64,000 nt of DNA from Tiliqua scincoides (taxonomy: Eukaryota; Chordata; Lepidosauria; Squamata; Scincidae), in the NCBI RefSeq assembly GCF_035046505.1, contig NC_089826.1:4045001-4109000 (forward strand). Reading direction: 5' to 3'. Shown here piece after piece: positions 33,846-44,325 of the stretch; the first letter of the stretch is position 1; each line of letters starts with the position of its first letter. The position numbers and the translations under genes are program-made. Below the pieces are notes generated by a model, which did not search any database, was not told the origin of the DNA, and saw only the letters and a program-made list of their open reading frames with translations.

Positions 33846-33993
33846 TGGTGGCATAGCTGGAAGGGGGGTGGAGCACTCTGGCAGGGAGCCTCAGTGTGGT
33901 GGGCGAGCGGCCCCCTCCCTTTGGAGCCATTCCTGGCGGGGGGAGCAAAACGGAGCCATACAGAGTGCCCCACCCCCTCCAGCTACGCCACTG
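33846..33993. mobile_element. hAT-like MITE (CAGTGGCGTAGC family), short copy with target duplication
   Basis: Opens TGGTGGCATAGCTGGAAGGGG and closes CCTCCAGCTACGCCACTG. Flanks CGCTGAGA (33838-33845) and TGCTGAGA (33994-34001) agree at seven of eight positions, as expected for hAT. At 148 bp it is the shortest copy of the family here. Confidence 0.88.
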
Positions 33994-34001
33994 TGCTGAG
34001 A

Positions 34002-34449
34002 CTCTGCTGGACACACAGAGGAAGGACGGCCAGTATCTGCAATGGACCCATCCCAGGAAGAGGATGCAGGGACACTGCTGGGTTGGACTGGGAAGACTGG
34101 AAAGACTGGACTGTGCTTTGAAGCTGCTGTGGACGTGAACTCATGCTTCAGACCTTTACCCACTAAGCGAAGGGAAAGCCTCTGGACAAGAGGAATTGCA
34201 GGGAGTGTTTGTGTAGCAATAAATTCTGTGAAGTGCTCAAACTGATGAGGGTGTTCAGCAATTCCTCTGCACACCACAGCTGCGTTTCCAGAGAGGGGAG
34301 GTGTTAATTAGCCCCCAAAGTGGCCATTAGAAGGGAGACAAAATGTTTTGGATGGGACGAAAGGGGAGAACCTGGCATGGAGACGAGCTTGGCAGGCACC
34401 ATATTAAGAAGGACCAAGCGCAATGAAAAATCAAGAAACATCAACAACA
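34002..34449. other. Unannotated intergenic sequence
   Basis: No gene recognised. An AATAAA lies near 34219, without a recognisable transcript. Confidence 0.4.
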
Positions 34450-34520
34450 TTCAGTCTTGGGAGACTCTGAAAAGTGGTTCTGGAACAGCGTCTATGTGGC
34501 CGAAGAGGTCAAGGAAGATC
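34450..34520 (-). mobile_element. LINE 3'-end fragment (same family as copies 1-4)
   Basis: Reverse orientation: hairpin AGTCT-CCCA-AGACT at 34453-34466 (reversed), then CTGAAAAGTGGTTCTGGAACAG and GTCTATGTGGCCGAAGAGG, matching the LINE sequence upstream of the tail with a short deletion. It is more diverged than the other copies. Confidence 0.75.
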
Positions 34521-34542
34521 AAGGCCGCAATCCTGACCTTAT

Positions 34543-34763
34543 ATATATATATAAGGTATATACACATACACGTACATATATGTGTGTATACATAATGATC
34601 TATATGTGTGTGTATAGATACATATGTATGTATGTATATATGTATATCAGGTATATATACACATACTCGTACATACATGTGTGTATACCTAATGATCTAT
34701 ATGTGTGTACATGTATGTGTGTGAATACATATGTATATATGTGTGTATATAGATACATATGTT
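34543..34763. repeat. TATA/TGTA minisatellite, left block
   Basis: Alternating purine-pyrimidine sequence of (TA)n, (TG)n and TACGTA/TATACA words in loosely repeated form. Separated from the main array by dispersed repeat P at 34764-34998. Confidence 0.85.
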
Positions 34764-34998
34764 AAGAGGTGCTTTTTCAAGTGGGTGCTCCTCTTTTATT
34801 TAGCAGGGGGAGAGTAACTGGCCCACCTCACCCCAGCAGTGTCTTTTCTAGTGGCTGTCTGCTGGTGTTTTGCATCTTTTAGATTGTGAGCCCTTTTGGG
34901 ACAGGGAGCCATTAGATATTTGATTTTTTCTGTAAAACGCTTTGTGAACACTTTTTGTTGAAAAGTGGTATATAAATACTGCTGTTGTTGTTGTGGTA
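34764..34998 (-). repeat. Dispersed repeat P inside the minisatellite
   Basis: Reverse orientation: GCTCCTCTTTTATTTAGCAGG, CAGTGTCTTTTCTAGTGGC, TTTTAGATTGTGAGCCC, then AAAAGTGGTATATAAATACTG and a (GTT)n tail. The same minisatellite words continue on both sides, so either the repeat inserted into the array or the array grew from its two ends. Confidence 0.88.
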
Positions 34999-35870
34999 TA
35001 CACGTACATATATGTGTGTATACGTAATGATCTGTGTGTGTGTATACCTGTATGCGTGAATACATATGTATATGTGTGTGTAGACACAAACGTATGTATA
35101 TATGTATACATATGTGCGTGTATACGTGTATGCGTGAATACATATGTATATGTGTGTGTGTGTAGACACAAACGTATGTATATATGTATACATATGTGTG
35201 TGTATACGTGTATGCGTGAATACATATGTATATGTGTGTGTGTGTAGACACAAACGTACGTATATATGTATACATATGTGTGTGTATACGTGTATGCGTG
35301 AATACGTATGCATATATATGTGTGTGCGTAGACACAAACGTACGTATATACGTATACATGTGTGTATACGTGTATGCGTGAATACGTATGTATATATATG
35401 TGTGTGCGTAGACACAAACGTACGTATATATGTATACATATGTGTGTGTATACGTGTATGCGTGAATACATATGTATATGTGTGTGTGTGCGTAGACACA
35501 AACGTACGTATATATGTATACATATGTGTGTGTATACGTGTATGCGTGAATACGTATGTATATATGTGTGTGTGCGTAGACACAAACGTACGTATATATG
35601 TATACATATGTGTGTGTATACGAGTATGTGTGAATACGTACGTATATATGTGTGTGTAGACACAAACATACGTATATATGTATACATATGTGTGTGTATA
35701 CGTGTATGCTTGAATACATATGTATATGTGTGTGTGTAGACACAAACGTACGTATATATGTATACATGTGTGTATACCTGTATGTGTGAATACATATGTA
35801 TATATATGTGTGTGTATATACACATATGTATGTATATATATGTATATCAGGTATATACACAGACACGTCC
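34999..35870. repeat. Minisatellite, about nine 80-84-bp units, alternating purine-pyrimidine
   Basis: The marker TAGACACAAACGT (one copy reads AAACAT) recurs at 35081, 35163, 35245, 35329, 35409, 35493, 35577, 35657 and 35737, spacings 82, 82, 84, 80, 84, 84, 80 and 80. Each unit also holds TATATGTATACATATG and GTGTATACGTGTATGCGTGAA. Long open frames across it on both strands are a by-product of the repeat having few stop codons, not genes. The alternation of purine and pyrimidine and the many short palindromes favour Z-DNA or cruciform formation. Confidence 0.95.
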
Positions 35871-35891
35871 ATATCATGAGACAGTGTGCAC

Positions 35892-35894
<3 letters not shown>

Positions 35895-35930
<36 letters not shown>
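35895..35930. repeat. (TG)n microsatellite abutting the CpG island
   Basis: An uninterrupted run of about 17 TG units that ends within a few bases of the GC-rich promoter region. Confidence 0.95.
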
Positions 35931-36420
35931 TGCCCACCCCAGACACCGCTTCCAGGGCCTCCTGGTCGAGGAGCGCGGCCCTCAGGCCCCGTGGGGGCGG
36001 GGAGCCCCGGCCCGGCCCTGCGGAGGGCACTCTGCACATGCCCCGGGGCGCCGTGTCCCCGCCCGAGGGGCGGGGCGGGGGCGGGGGCGGGGCGGGAGGA
36101 GGAGGCCGCAGCAGAGGCCGGTCGGCGGGTCGCTCGTCGCCTCACAGCCGCGCCAGCCGCAGAGCCAGTCGGGCTCGCAGGGCACCGCCGCCTCCGCCCA
36201 CGCAGCCTCCCCGCGCCAGAGAGAGCGAGGTAGGGCCCGCCGCCGCCCAACCGCCCTGCCGGGCTCAGAGACCCCCAGTGGCCCCCTGCTGTGGAGGCTT
36301 GGGAGCAGGGGGAGGGGGTGTGGTTTGGGGCGCTCACCCCCTTGTTTGCCCTCCCCGCCTCTGCTCCGCCCCTCCCCCTGGTCGGGGGGGCTGGTGGCTT
36401 TAGGGTGGGCTAGAGTCAGA
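35931..36420 (+). promoter_or_regulatory. SMOX: CpG island, probable SMOX promoter
   Basis: A sharp switch from the AT/TG array to very GC-rich, CpG-dense sequence. It includes a cluster of GC boxes (GGGGCGGGG-type, 36066-36097) and no TATA box, which is the usual form of a housekeeping-type vertebrate promoter. It is the only such region upstream of the SMOX coding exons in this window, and its orientation and distance (about 18 kb before the first coding exon) suit a non-coding first exon. That it drives SMOX rather than another transcript is inference. It is wedged between a minisatellite upstream and a tandem G-rich repeat downstream. Confidence 0.8.
36100..36229 (+). other. SMOX: Candidate SMOX exon 1 (5' UTR)
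   Basis: The CpG island contains AGAGAGCGAG followed by GTAGGG at 36230, a good splice donor match. An exon ending at 36229 would join the coding exon at 54320 through its CAG acceptor. The transcription start is not visible, so the left boundary is arbitrary. The join is inferred from context, not from transcript data. Confidence 0.4.
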
Positions 36421-36960
36421 GGCCCCCTCCCAGCCTGCGCCTTGTCTGCCTCATCTCCCATTCTCTGGGGTCAGAGGAGACCCCTCCTCAGTATCCCTGA
36501 TGTGCCCTCCTTACAGGAAGTGGCAGAGCTGCTCCCCCCCAGGGTTTTTAAGCCTGGGTGGGGAGGAGTGGGAGGTGTGTTGTTTGGGGGGGGTCTCACA
36601 CCCCCACTTACTGACCTTGAGGACTTTGAGGGGGGTGCCCTCCCAGCCTCAGTTCCCTCCCCCTTGATTGGAGGCCATGGTGGCTTTTGGGGGGGGGGTT
36701 ACTAAAGCCCCCCATCCCAGCCCGTGTCCCTTCGTCCTCATCTCCCATTCCCTGGGGTCAGAGAAGCCCCTCCTCAATATCCCTTGGATGTGTGTGCCCC
36801 CTTCTCCTTGTAGTCAGTGGCAGAGCTGCTTCCCCCTCTGGATTTTAAAACCTGGGTGGGGGGGGAAGAAGGAGATGTGTTTTTTGGGGGGAGGGGCTCA
36901 CATGCCTCCTTCCTGGCCTTTGGGGTGTGGGTGCCGGTGGGTGCCCTCCCACCCAGTCTC
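36296..36960 (+). repeat. Tandem G-rich repeat of roughly 260-300-bp units at the start of SMOX intron 1
   Basis: The block CATCTCCCATTCTCTGGGG at 36452 recurs at 36739 (287 bp apart), with GTCAGAG..CCCCTCCTCA following both times. GGCAGAGCTGCT and the GTTTGGGG..CTCAC word occur near 36524/36821 and 36322/36581/36880. Two full units and part of a third are present. The units are diverged and G-rich on the + strand. Confidence 0.8.
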
Positions 36961-39272
36961 ACGTTTGTAGTTCATCAACTTGCCACCCTCTCCCCCCCCC
37001 CCCCAATTTGGTGCTCATTTGGGTGCTCAGATGGCAGGAGGTCCCCCCTGGTTGTTTGTTGCAGGTTCCTGCTCTACCATTTAGAAATAGTGCCCTCCTC
37101 ATGATCACTTTAGATGGGGGGGGGGAAGAATACTGTTTTATCATTTTAGATACCTAGCCCCCTGCCCATGGGAGGCTGGGATGGGGGGGTCTCCAGTCCC
37201 CTCAAAAACCACCATGCATAACCCCCCATTTCATGGTGGAACTTGGGGTGTTCCTGTTATTAATTCACAGGCTGAGATGGCCCCCCCTTCCTAACAATGG
37301 ACAAACTTATTGTAGCATAATAAACTGTGGAAGTTCCTCTCCCCCAAGGATTCTCATGTCTACCTGCAGCTCAAAGATGGAGGTGGGTGTCTGCATTGTT
37401 GCTTGTAGGTAGTGCAGATTTCTGCATAATGTGCCCCCCTCCATTGTCTGAGGATTCAGATGGGGGACCCACATCTGTGGGTGTAACTGCTGGGTCGTGT
37501 GTAGTGTTGACGGAAGGAAGGGCTGGGTCCTGTGCCCTCTGTGCGCACAGATGATGAGTGCATTGCCTTCCTTTGCTCTGGTTCACCTTTGTCCATAATG
37601 ACACATCCTTCCCCCTCCCCCAGCACATCACATCTCATGATGATTTCCACTCTGCATAAGAGAGTGTGCGAGATTCCCCTAAGCAGAAGTGACAACAACA
37701 CACCCAGCCCCTTTTCCTCGAGAATGAAGTCGACTGCTTGATCCTGGCTATTGTTGCTGTGTAAATCGCTCTCTTAATACTATTATTATTTTTTCTCTAA
37801 ATGTCACAACTTATAAAATACATGAATAGCAGACGACTCCCGGAAACTGAAGTCATGATGAGGTAGATGTGCAGTGACATTCTGAAGAGTAACAAAATTG
37901 TTATTTATTTAAAATAAAATATCCAGATCGACTTTCTAACAGGTGCACTTTAGACATTAAAGGCATTGTTTTAAAACTGTCATGAAACACCTTTATAAAC
38001 CACAGGAAACAAGCAGATAAGAGGTTTGTGTTGCTTTTTTTGCAAGGTATGTTCTTCTTTGTGAAGGCTGCTGCTCTGTCAGAGGAAGGGGACTGTTTTG
38101 CTTTAAAACCTGAGCTGTAAAATAACCCTTGCAGTCTTCTGATTGCTTCTTTGCACCCCCCACCAAATTAGGATCTCATTTTGTCCATTATCTAAGGAGA
38201 GGAATGATCTGTTAGGTAGCCAGCCTGGAAGGAATAGGGCTGAGTTATGGGGTGTTCCACTGGTTCTCCTTTCTGCAGCTTTCTTTGGATGGATGGAGGG
38301 AGAAATCTGCAAACAAAGCCCCTCCCTTCCCCCAATACCGCTACTAGAAGGGGGCTTCCATCACTGGTTTTAGTTGCATTCAGCTGGCATGCTTTGTGGT
38401 GAGATAATGTGCTCGCCTGGAGTATGTACACAGATATGTATTAAGGGAAGACTTCCAAAGAGTACCTCATCTATGAGAGGACTGGCATTCTGCCGGCTGG
38501 AAATTGCTGATGTATGTGTAGCAGTGGTGTGTGTGTATACGGTTAGACCGGATAAAGGCTGGAGTTAGGGAAATTAAGCTGTGAGACCTACTCGTGTTCT
38601 TTGAAGAAATGTTTTGATTTTAGTGGTGGTGATGATCATGAGTGGCAGAGAGCATAAGCAATTCTTTGCTGGGAAAGACCCAAGTTTAGCTGTGGTTTGC
38701 AGGCTATACAAATATTATCAAATATTGACTGGTCCATTTGACCACAGTTCAGTATTCCATGAAGTTATGACTGTGCCTGAGGAATTTACCTGCGTTTAAT
38801 CGAAATGACCGCCTTTGAAACTGTCTTTTTAAAAATAGTTATTTTGCTTTAATTTCTTGTTTTTTAAAAAAAAGTTTTGTAACTGTTGGTTAACCCTGGC
38901 ATTTCAGAATAGAAATCAAAGCATAGAAAGCAGTGACATCATCTTGTGTTTCTTCTAATCAATTAATTGTATTTATAGAAGCCATACCCTACATTGTGTA
39001 AACTTGCACAGTAATCCATGGCAGTTTCTTAAAAGTTACATTCCTAATTATTGTTTCACAATAATTAGCTCATTTATTTTTGTATTTCGCAAAAATATCA
39101 ACCTTGTTGATTATCAAATTTTCTTTTCAATAGTTTGAATAAACCTAATAGTCAAGTATTTTTAAAAGCATCATTTGAACATGTCTGTGTGGTCAAACAA
39201 TCAAATATTTCTTAGTTTGCCCAGAAATGCCCAACTCTCAGCCACCAACCTGTCTCTAGCAGTGATCAGCTT
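36961..39272 (+). other. SMOX intron 1, first part
   Basis: Homopolymer C/G runs near 36992-37006 and 37118-37126. No other recognised element to about 39272. Confidence 0.5.
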
Positions 39273-39365
39273 ACAGCCCAATCCTATGCATGCCTACTCA
39301 GAAATAAGTCCCATTAGAGTCAATGGAGCTTCCTCCCAGGAAAGTGTGGATAGGATTGGGCTGTT
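39273..39365. mobile_element. TAGGATTGCAGCC-type palindromic MITE
   Basis: CAGCCCAATCCTATGCATGCC..AAATAAGTCCCATTAGAGTCAATGG..GTGGATAGGATTGGGCTG, with paired ends. Confidence 0.88.
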
Positions 39366-39751
39366 AGATGTTTTTGGAAGCTCACAGCAGGGCATAATTT
39401 CTACATGTTCTGCATGGGTCACCCCATATTTCCCCCCCCCCCATTGACTCCCTGGTAATGCCTGGTTGGAAAAAAGTATACTGTGACATAATCTTGTGTT
39501 TCTGCATCCCCCTATAACTGGTGAACAGTGAAGCCTAGCCCTGGGTGTGGAAATGCAGATGTGTTTTTCAGCAATATGTTTCAGGGAGACATGGGCTAGC
39601 AGTGCCCATGCACCTCCCTATAATGTGTAGTTTGGGCCTAGTGGCCATTGATTGCCACACCTCACTGCATGTCATATATAGTGGCACATGTGTTCATGTG
39701 GCACATGTCAAGTATTCAATACTATTCTTTACTTGCATTATTTTAGTAATC

Positions 39752-40299
39752 TCACACCACAATCCTAACTTGCGCTGGAACAGGGAGGCTGGCAGGCCTG
39801 CCCCGTATCCTGCGAGAAATTGGGACTGGCAGCGGCTCAGCCCGGGGCAAGGCGAATCGCTTCCCCTTACCTCAGGGAGAGCTGCTGAAGTCCCAATGGG
39901 TATACTCGGATCTGCATCACCTGAAGAGGTGACGCAAACCTGAATAGCCCAGAGCTGGCCCGGACTGCCCGGCAATGGAGTCAGGATTCGACATAACTGC
40001 TGGGTCATTCCCGCTCTCATGCTGCCCACTCATGGGCCCACCTATACCTGGAATGCCTCCTCTTTGCCCTCCCTGTGCCCCCCCCAGACTCCCATGCTGG
40101 CAGCGCCCAACCGGTGCGGACCTACCGTCTTCCGTTGGCCCTGAGGCTGGATGCAGCCTCTGTGGGCTGGCACATATCCTTACATCAGCCCGGCTGACTT
40201 CTGAGGAGGTGCAAATGTACTTTATGGCACGTTTGTGACCCTCCTGGATCGGTGCAAGGTACTTGTGCCAACCCAGTGCAAGGTTAAGATTGCACTCTC
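39752..40299. mobile_element. Large-core MITE with ACAATCCTAACTTGC / GGTTAAGATTGCACT ends
   Basis: The left end CACCACAATCCTAACTTGCGC and right end GCAAGGTTAAGATTGCACTC pair as imperfect inverted repeats around a GC-rich core of about 510 bp. The terminal words place it with the GGGCNCAATCCTAACC group; the core includes CGTATCCTGCGAG and CCCCTTACCTCAGG, shared with the shorter members. Confidence 0.65.
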
Positions 40300-41453
40300 A
40301 GTATCTCAATAATCAAACATCCCCTGCCTTTGTATCCCCATTCTTACTCCAAGTGCACCTGGTGCAGATGGAGTAACAACTGGTTAATTGCAGACTGGTT
40401 CCGAGAAGCCTTGTTTTTCCTAGAGCATGATTTTATGCGTGAACCCCCTTTGCCCCGCAGCGCTATTATAATATAGTGGTGAAACAGAAATGCAGAACTC
40501 TTTTCCAATGACAAGGACATAATTAATATTTTGGAATGAATGATACTAGGATACAGCTGGATCGTGGGCGTGTTTACTTGGCAGTAAGTTCCACTGAGTT
40601 CCTCCCAGGTGAATATGCATAGTATTGTTGGACTATCTTTAGTATTAGGCGAACACCCTTTGGCACTCTTGGAAGGGAGAAGCAACATGATGGTTTGTGT
40701 GTGTGTGTGTGTGTGTCAGTGTCAGTGTCAATCTGAAGCTTAAAATCAGCACACATGGCCTCCACCTCCCACTTCTTAAAGCATTCCTGTTTGTTGCATG
40801 TATACTGGGTTCCTGAGTTATGGATGGCCACATCAGGGCTTTTGTGCAGGTGGGTCCGCAAGAGCCAGGTGTGTTGAATACGCATGTTCCGACTTCTGGA
40901 CAGACCTCTGGAACAGGACTGGCACATGGGTTGGGGTCTGTGTGTATTTGTACGTAAACAGCGCTCTGTGTATTTACTAATTCCTATACTCTGTCTCTTG
41001 TTTCACTTTCTGATCTGCCTTTAAGCACAAATTTTAGGCCAAAAGGGTGTCCTTCCCTCACCCGGTTAATCTCATGTTTACTTAGCGTAACTGCACTTAG
41101 TGTGTGGCATTAACATCTAAGAAATAGTGTGTGTGGTTAAGTTAAGGACACGGGATCCTGCTGCCCTGTGGAATTTATCAGGGTGGAAGAACCATGTTAA
41201 GTTTTCTACCAACTTGCTAGTATTGACTTATTGATAATTCTTGGTGCTTTTTATTGAACTGCTTCATTTTTAAATTGTAGTTCAAACATAAAAGCACCTG
41301 AGCAGAACAGGTGAAAGTTTGTACTGGCTGGAAATGTATTTGAAATGTCTGTAGTCCTAAGGCTCGGAGGTGATCGTGCAGTTCTATTGTCCAGAGAATA
41401 CTGTTTAGTTTTTCGCTGACATAAATGAATTAACTAATTAAAACAGTGATTTC
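40300..41453 (+). other. SMOX intron 1, unannotated part
   Basis: A TAGGATTGCAGCC-type scrap near 40575-40630 (GCAGTAAGTTCCACTGAGTTCC) and a (GT)n run at 40697-40718. Nothing else recognised. Confidence 0.45.
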
Positions 41454-41716
41454 CAAACTTTTTAGCACCAGGATCCAGTTTTTAAAATGACACTCTATCA
41501 GGACCCACCTAGCTTTATGAGACTAAAACTAGCCACTCAAGCCTCTGTTTTTATCCTTTTTACTGGAGAGGAGGGGAGCTGATACAAGTAAATGTGCATG
41601 CGTGGTTCAGTTTCATTTTTCATAGGGTTCAATACATTTTCTTTGTCAGCTATCAGCTTGTCGGTTTCGTGACCCACCAGAAATCAGGTCGTGAACCCAC
41701 AGTTTGGTGATCACTA
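41454..41716. mobile_element. hAT-like MITE (CAGTGRTTYYCAAACTT family) with perfect 8-bp target duplication
   Basis: Opens CAGTGATTTCCAAACTTTTTAG and closes ACAGTTTGGTGATCACTA. Both flanks are AATTAAAA (41446-41453 and 41717-41724). The interior reads CAGGATCCAG and CTATCAGGACCCACCTAG; the other end carries TTCGTGACCCACCAG. Relatives at 48718-49070 and 59375-59734. Confidence 0.92.
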
Positions 41717-42334
41717 AATTAAAACACTATAGACTCGATATAGGAATTCATTTTGAGGTTACTTGGTAAAGTGACAAATTAAGCTAAATATCTTACGTAA
41801 CTAAAATTGCAGGTCCTCTCTAAGAAACTTGATGCTGATTTTTAAAGAAAGCAGAAGTTAACTGATTTTCTAGATTGCTGATTTATTGTGCAGCACTTTG
41901 TGATCTTTTTGTTGAAAAGTAGTCATAAATATTCTCAATAATAATGCTGCTTCAGTGTTTCTCTTGGTACACATTAAAATCATTTGCACTGGATTTATTT
42001 TAACAGTTTTCAGAGAATGTTAACAACATTTTGGGTAGGTTTCTGACGTTTAAATTTATTTATTTGTTCATTTTTTTTTTTGCTTCACATTGAGAGAAAC
42101 AGTCAGGGTAATTAGAAGTCAGTTCTGCTCTCAAAGTTTTATGTTGTGATGCATTATGGAATTTTCAGCTTGTGAGAGACACACCCTAATTCTGCAATGT
42201 GTGAATCAGCCCTCAGATTCAATTTCCTTGATGGTAGAATTAAGCCAGGTTTTAAACCTGGAATTTTTTTAGAAGATTAAAGGTTTATAATGTTCAGAAG
42301 GAAGCCAGTATGTTTTTAAAAATCTATTGAATAA

Positions 42335-42357
42335 TAATAACGCTTAACATTTTTATA
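42335..42357 (-). repeat. MIR/L2-like old retroposon, first part
   Basis: CGCTTAACATTTTTATA is the left remnant of the element that resumes at 42842. The two parts are separated by the composite retroposon 42358-42827 and overlap in the duplicated TTAACATTTNNATA. Confidence 0.65.
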
Positions 42358-42827
42358 ACCCCTTGGGGCTGGGGGATAAGGCCCTCAGTTTGGCTGTACT
42401 TGTCGTAAGAGGTGACTAAACAGCCACCATGTAGATGGGACTCGTTAACCTGGTAAGACAACTCATCTGAGAGAAGGAAAACTCTGATCCCAAACCTCCA
42501 CTGCCTTGTGGCTACATCCAGTTATGGAAAAGGCTTCAGGAGTCAACCTCGAGGCAAAATCTGGAGCTGGAGTCCCTGAGGCAGTTCATGGCTGAACATA
42601 GTCACGTTCTGGCAACTCCTGCGACGCCGCTGGAACCAACGGTATTGGCTTCTGCCTTTCCATTGGACCATTTTAGCGATGTGGAGAGGGGGGATTTGCT
42701 GCATGGGTAACAGTCTATCCTCCATATTTACCTTACCCAGGCTTTGCGCACTGGAGAGGACACTCTGTTCCAGAACCACCATTCAGAGTGCGATACCATA
42801 GTCTTCCGAGACTGAAGGATGCCAACA
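42358..42827 (+). mobile_element. Composite non-autonomous retroposon: unrelated 400-bp body plus LINE 3' tail
   Basis: The last 60 bp (CTGTTCCAGAACCACCATTC, GAGTGCGATACC, then hairpin AGTCT-TCCG-AGACT at 42800-42813 and GATGCCAAC) are the 3' end of the window's LINE family, of the TAG-stop subfamily. The preceding body (CCCCTTGGGGCTGGGGGATAAG to about 42765) matches none of the four longer LINE copies. TTAACATTTTTATA (42344-42357) before and TTAACATTTACATA (42828-42841) after differ at two of 14 positions and look like the target duplication, so body and tail moved as one unit. The body may be the LINE's own 5' region after internal deletion, or an unrelated SINE-like head. Confidence 0.82.
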
Positions 42828-42841
42828 TTAACATTTACATA

Positions 42842-43015
42842 GCGCTTTTGGAGCAAGCATAGTGCTTTACATATGCTATCTTGATGTTGTCCCTTAGACC
42901 AGCTGTGTAAAGTAAGTTTTATTGCCCTCCTATTGCAGCTGGCGAGTTGAGCCTGAGAGGAAGTAGTTTGCCTAAGGCTACCTGATGAGGTCATGGTGGA
43001 GGTGAGATTGAGATC
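42842..43015 (-). repeat. MIR/L2-like old retroposon, second part
   Basis: GCGCTTTTGGAGCAAGCATAG, TGCTTTACATATGC, then CCTATTGCAGCTGGCGAG and GCCTAAGGCTACCTGATGAGG are typical of ancient L2/MIR-type elements in reverse orientation. A related diverged copy lies at 56680-56945. Confidence 0.65.
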
Positions 43016-43394
43016 TGGGAGGTTTTGATTTGCAGTTTGAGAGAGGGTGGTTTGTGCGTGTCTCATAAGTAATTTCCACCTCTGACATGTGCTGCTTACA
43101 AAAAGAAGCATATTTGATTGTCAAAAATGTGTCAGCACTGAGGTGGAGTCTTTTACATGGTTTGCCAGGGTAGAGCTGGCCCTGAACTGAGATATCCTCT
43201 GCAAAACAGGATAGTGGTAGTATATAGATTTTGTGTGCCGGGCTCATAGTCCTTCTGAAAGCTCCAGCTCCCCCCCCCCCCCGAAATCTTTGCCTAACCC
43301 CATTCTAGTCTTCATTCCCAATTGCAGTGGAAACTATTTACAATGCATTGATTTGCATTCAAACTTGTTACTCTTGTTCCTCCCAGAATCACTC

Positions 43395-43780
43395 TTCAGT
43401 CCAGAAAGAAAGTGCCCAAGGGGGATGTGATTGAAACACATAACATTGTGCATGGGATAGATACTGTGGGTAGGGCGAAGTTCCTCTCCCTCTTGCCTAA
43501 TTCCAAAACCAAGGGGCAGCCACTAAAATTGACTGGTGGGACTGGCAACTTGGCACCCGGTCTAGATGCTTTTAAACAGGGATTGGAGTGATTTATGGAG
43601 GCAAAGTCCATCATGAGTTACAAGTGACTTATGCAGCCTCTGGGTGATAAAGGTATCCTGTCTTTGAATGCCTGGTGCGAGGGAGTGGCACCAGGACACA
43701 GGTATCTTTTGGTTTTGAATGCTCCCAGAGGCATATGGCAAGCCACTGCAAGATGCAGGAAGCTGGAGTAGTGGTCAGTT
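43395..43780 (+). mobile_element. CR1 LINE, RT C-terminus and 3' end
   Basis: The translated + strand gives GDVIETHNIVHGIDTVGRAK, FLSLLPNSKTKGQPLKLTGG, the CR1 segment just before the C-terminus, then the 3' part CTAGATGCTTTTAAACAGGG and GTGGCACCAGGACACAGG. The usual TTCTTATGTTCT end has been lost. Confidence 0.85.
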
Positions 43781-43822
43781 ATGTGTAACGCCTGTGTAAA
43801 AAGTTGAAACGCCACCACCCAC

Positions 43823-44325
43823 GTGGTTGCTAGGGCTCGTATGTTTGACTCAGTTGTCGCTTCTTCAGCGACTACACTGGCTTCCAGTTTGTTTCCAGGC
43901 TCAATTCAAAGTGCTAGTTTTGACTTTTCAAGCCCTCTGTGGTTTGGGTCCAGGATATTTGAGGGACCGCCTCCTTTCATACAATCCAACTCATCCTCTC
44001 AGGTCATCAGAGGGGGCCCTTCTAACTGTGTGGCCGCCAGCAGAGGTGAAGGGGATGGCAGAAAGAAATACGGCCTTCTCAGTGGTGGCACTCCGCCTGT
44101 TCAATTCCCTCCCCCTGGAATTGAGAACAGCTTCCTCTCATGAGTCCTTTTTGCGGGGTCTTAAGACCTTTTTATTCAGGGGGCTGGCACTTTTTAATGA
44201 ATGTATTTTAATCGTGATCCAAGCTTATTGTGTTTTATTGTTTTTATCTTATTGTTTTATTTGTAAGGCGCCTTGAATGCCCTTAGTGGGATAGAAAGGC
44301 AGGGTATAATAAGTAGACAGTCAGA
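43823..44325 (+). mobile_element. L2-type LINE, C-terminal ORF and 3' end
   Basis: An open frame of 149 codons gives LLQRLHWLPVCFQAQFKVLV, LTFQALCGLGPGYLRDRLLS, then AFSVVALRLFNSLPLELRTA and ESFLRGLKTFLF, the standard C-terminal pattern of L2-clade reverse transcriptases. The 3' end GGCGCCTTGAATGCCC..GGGATAGAAAGGCAGGGTAT fits L2. It is a 5'-truncated insertion in SMOX intron 1 with no intact element. The frame remains open here because the fragment is short, not because it is a host gene. Confidence 0.9.

Noticed and set aside
1-34500. RNF24 or another neighbour of mammalian SMOX
   Set aside because: No RNF24-like coding sequence is seen in the translated frames; the neighbouring gene probably lies outside the window.
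34999-35870. CRISPR-like array
   Set aside because: Units are contiguous and near-identical with no unique spacers, in a vertebrate genome; it is a minisatellite.
34796-36337. Open frames of up to 513 codons on both strands across the minisatellite
   Set aside because: They consist of repeated HTHTYV/ICIHIY-type words that follow the tandem units, occur in several frames at once, and run into the CpG island. They reflect lack of stops in the repeat.
43827-44276. 149-codon frame as a host gene
   Set aside because: It has the C-terminal pattern of L2-clade LINEs and is followed by an L2-type 3' end.
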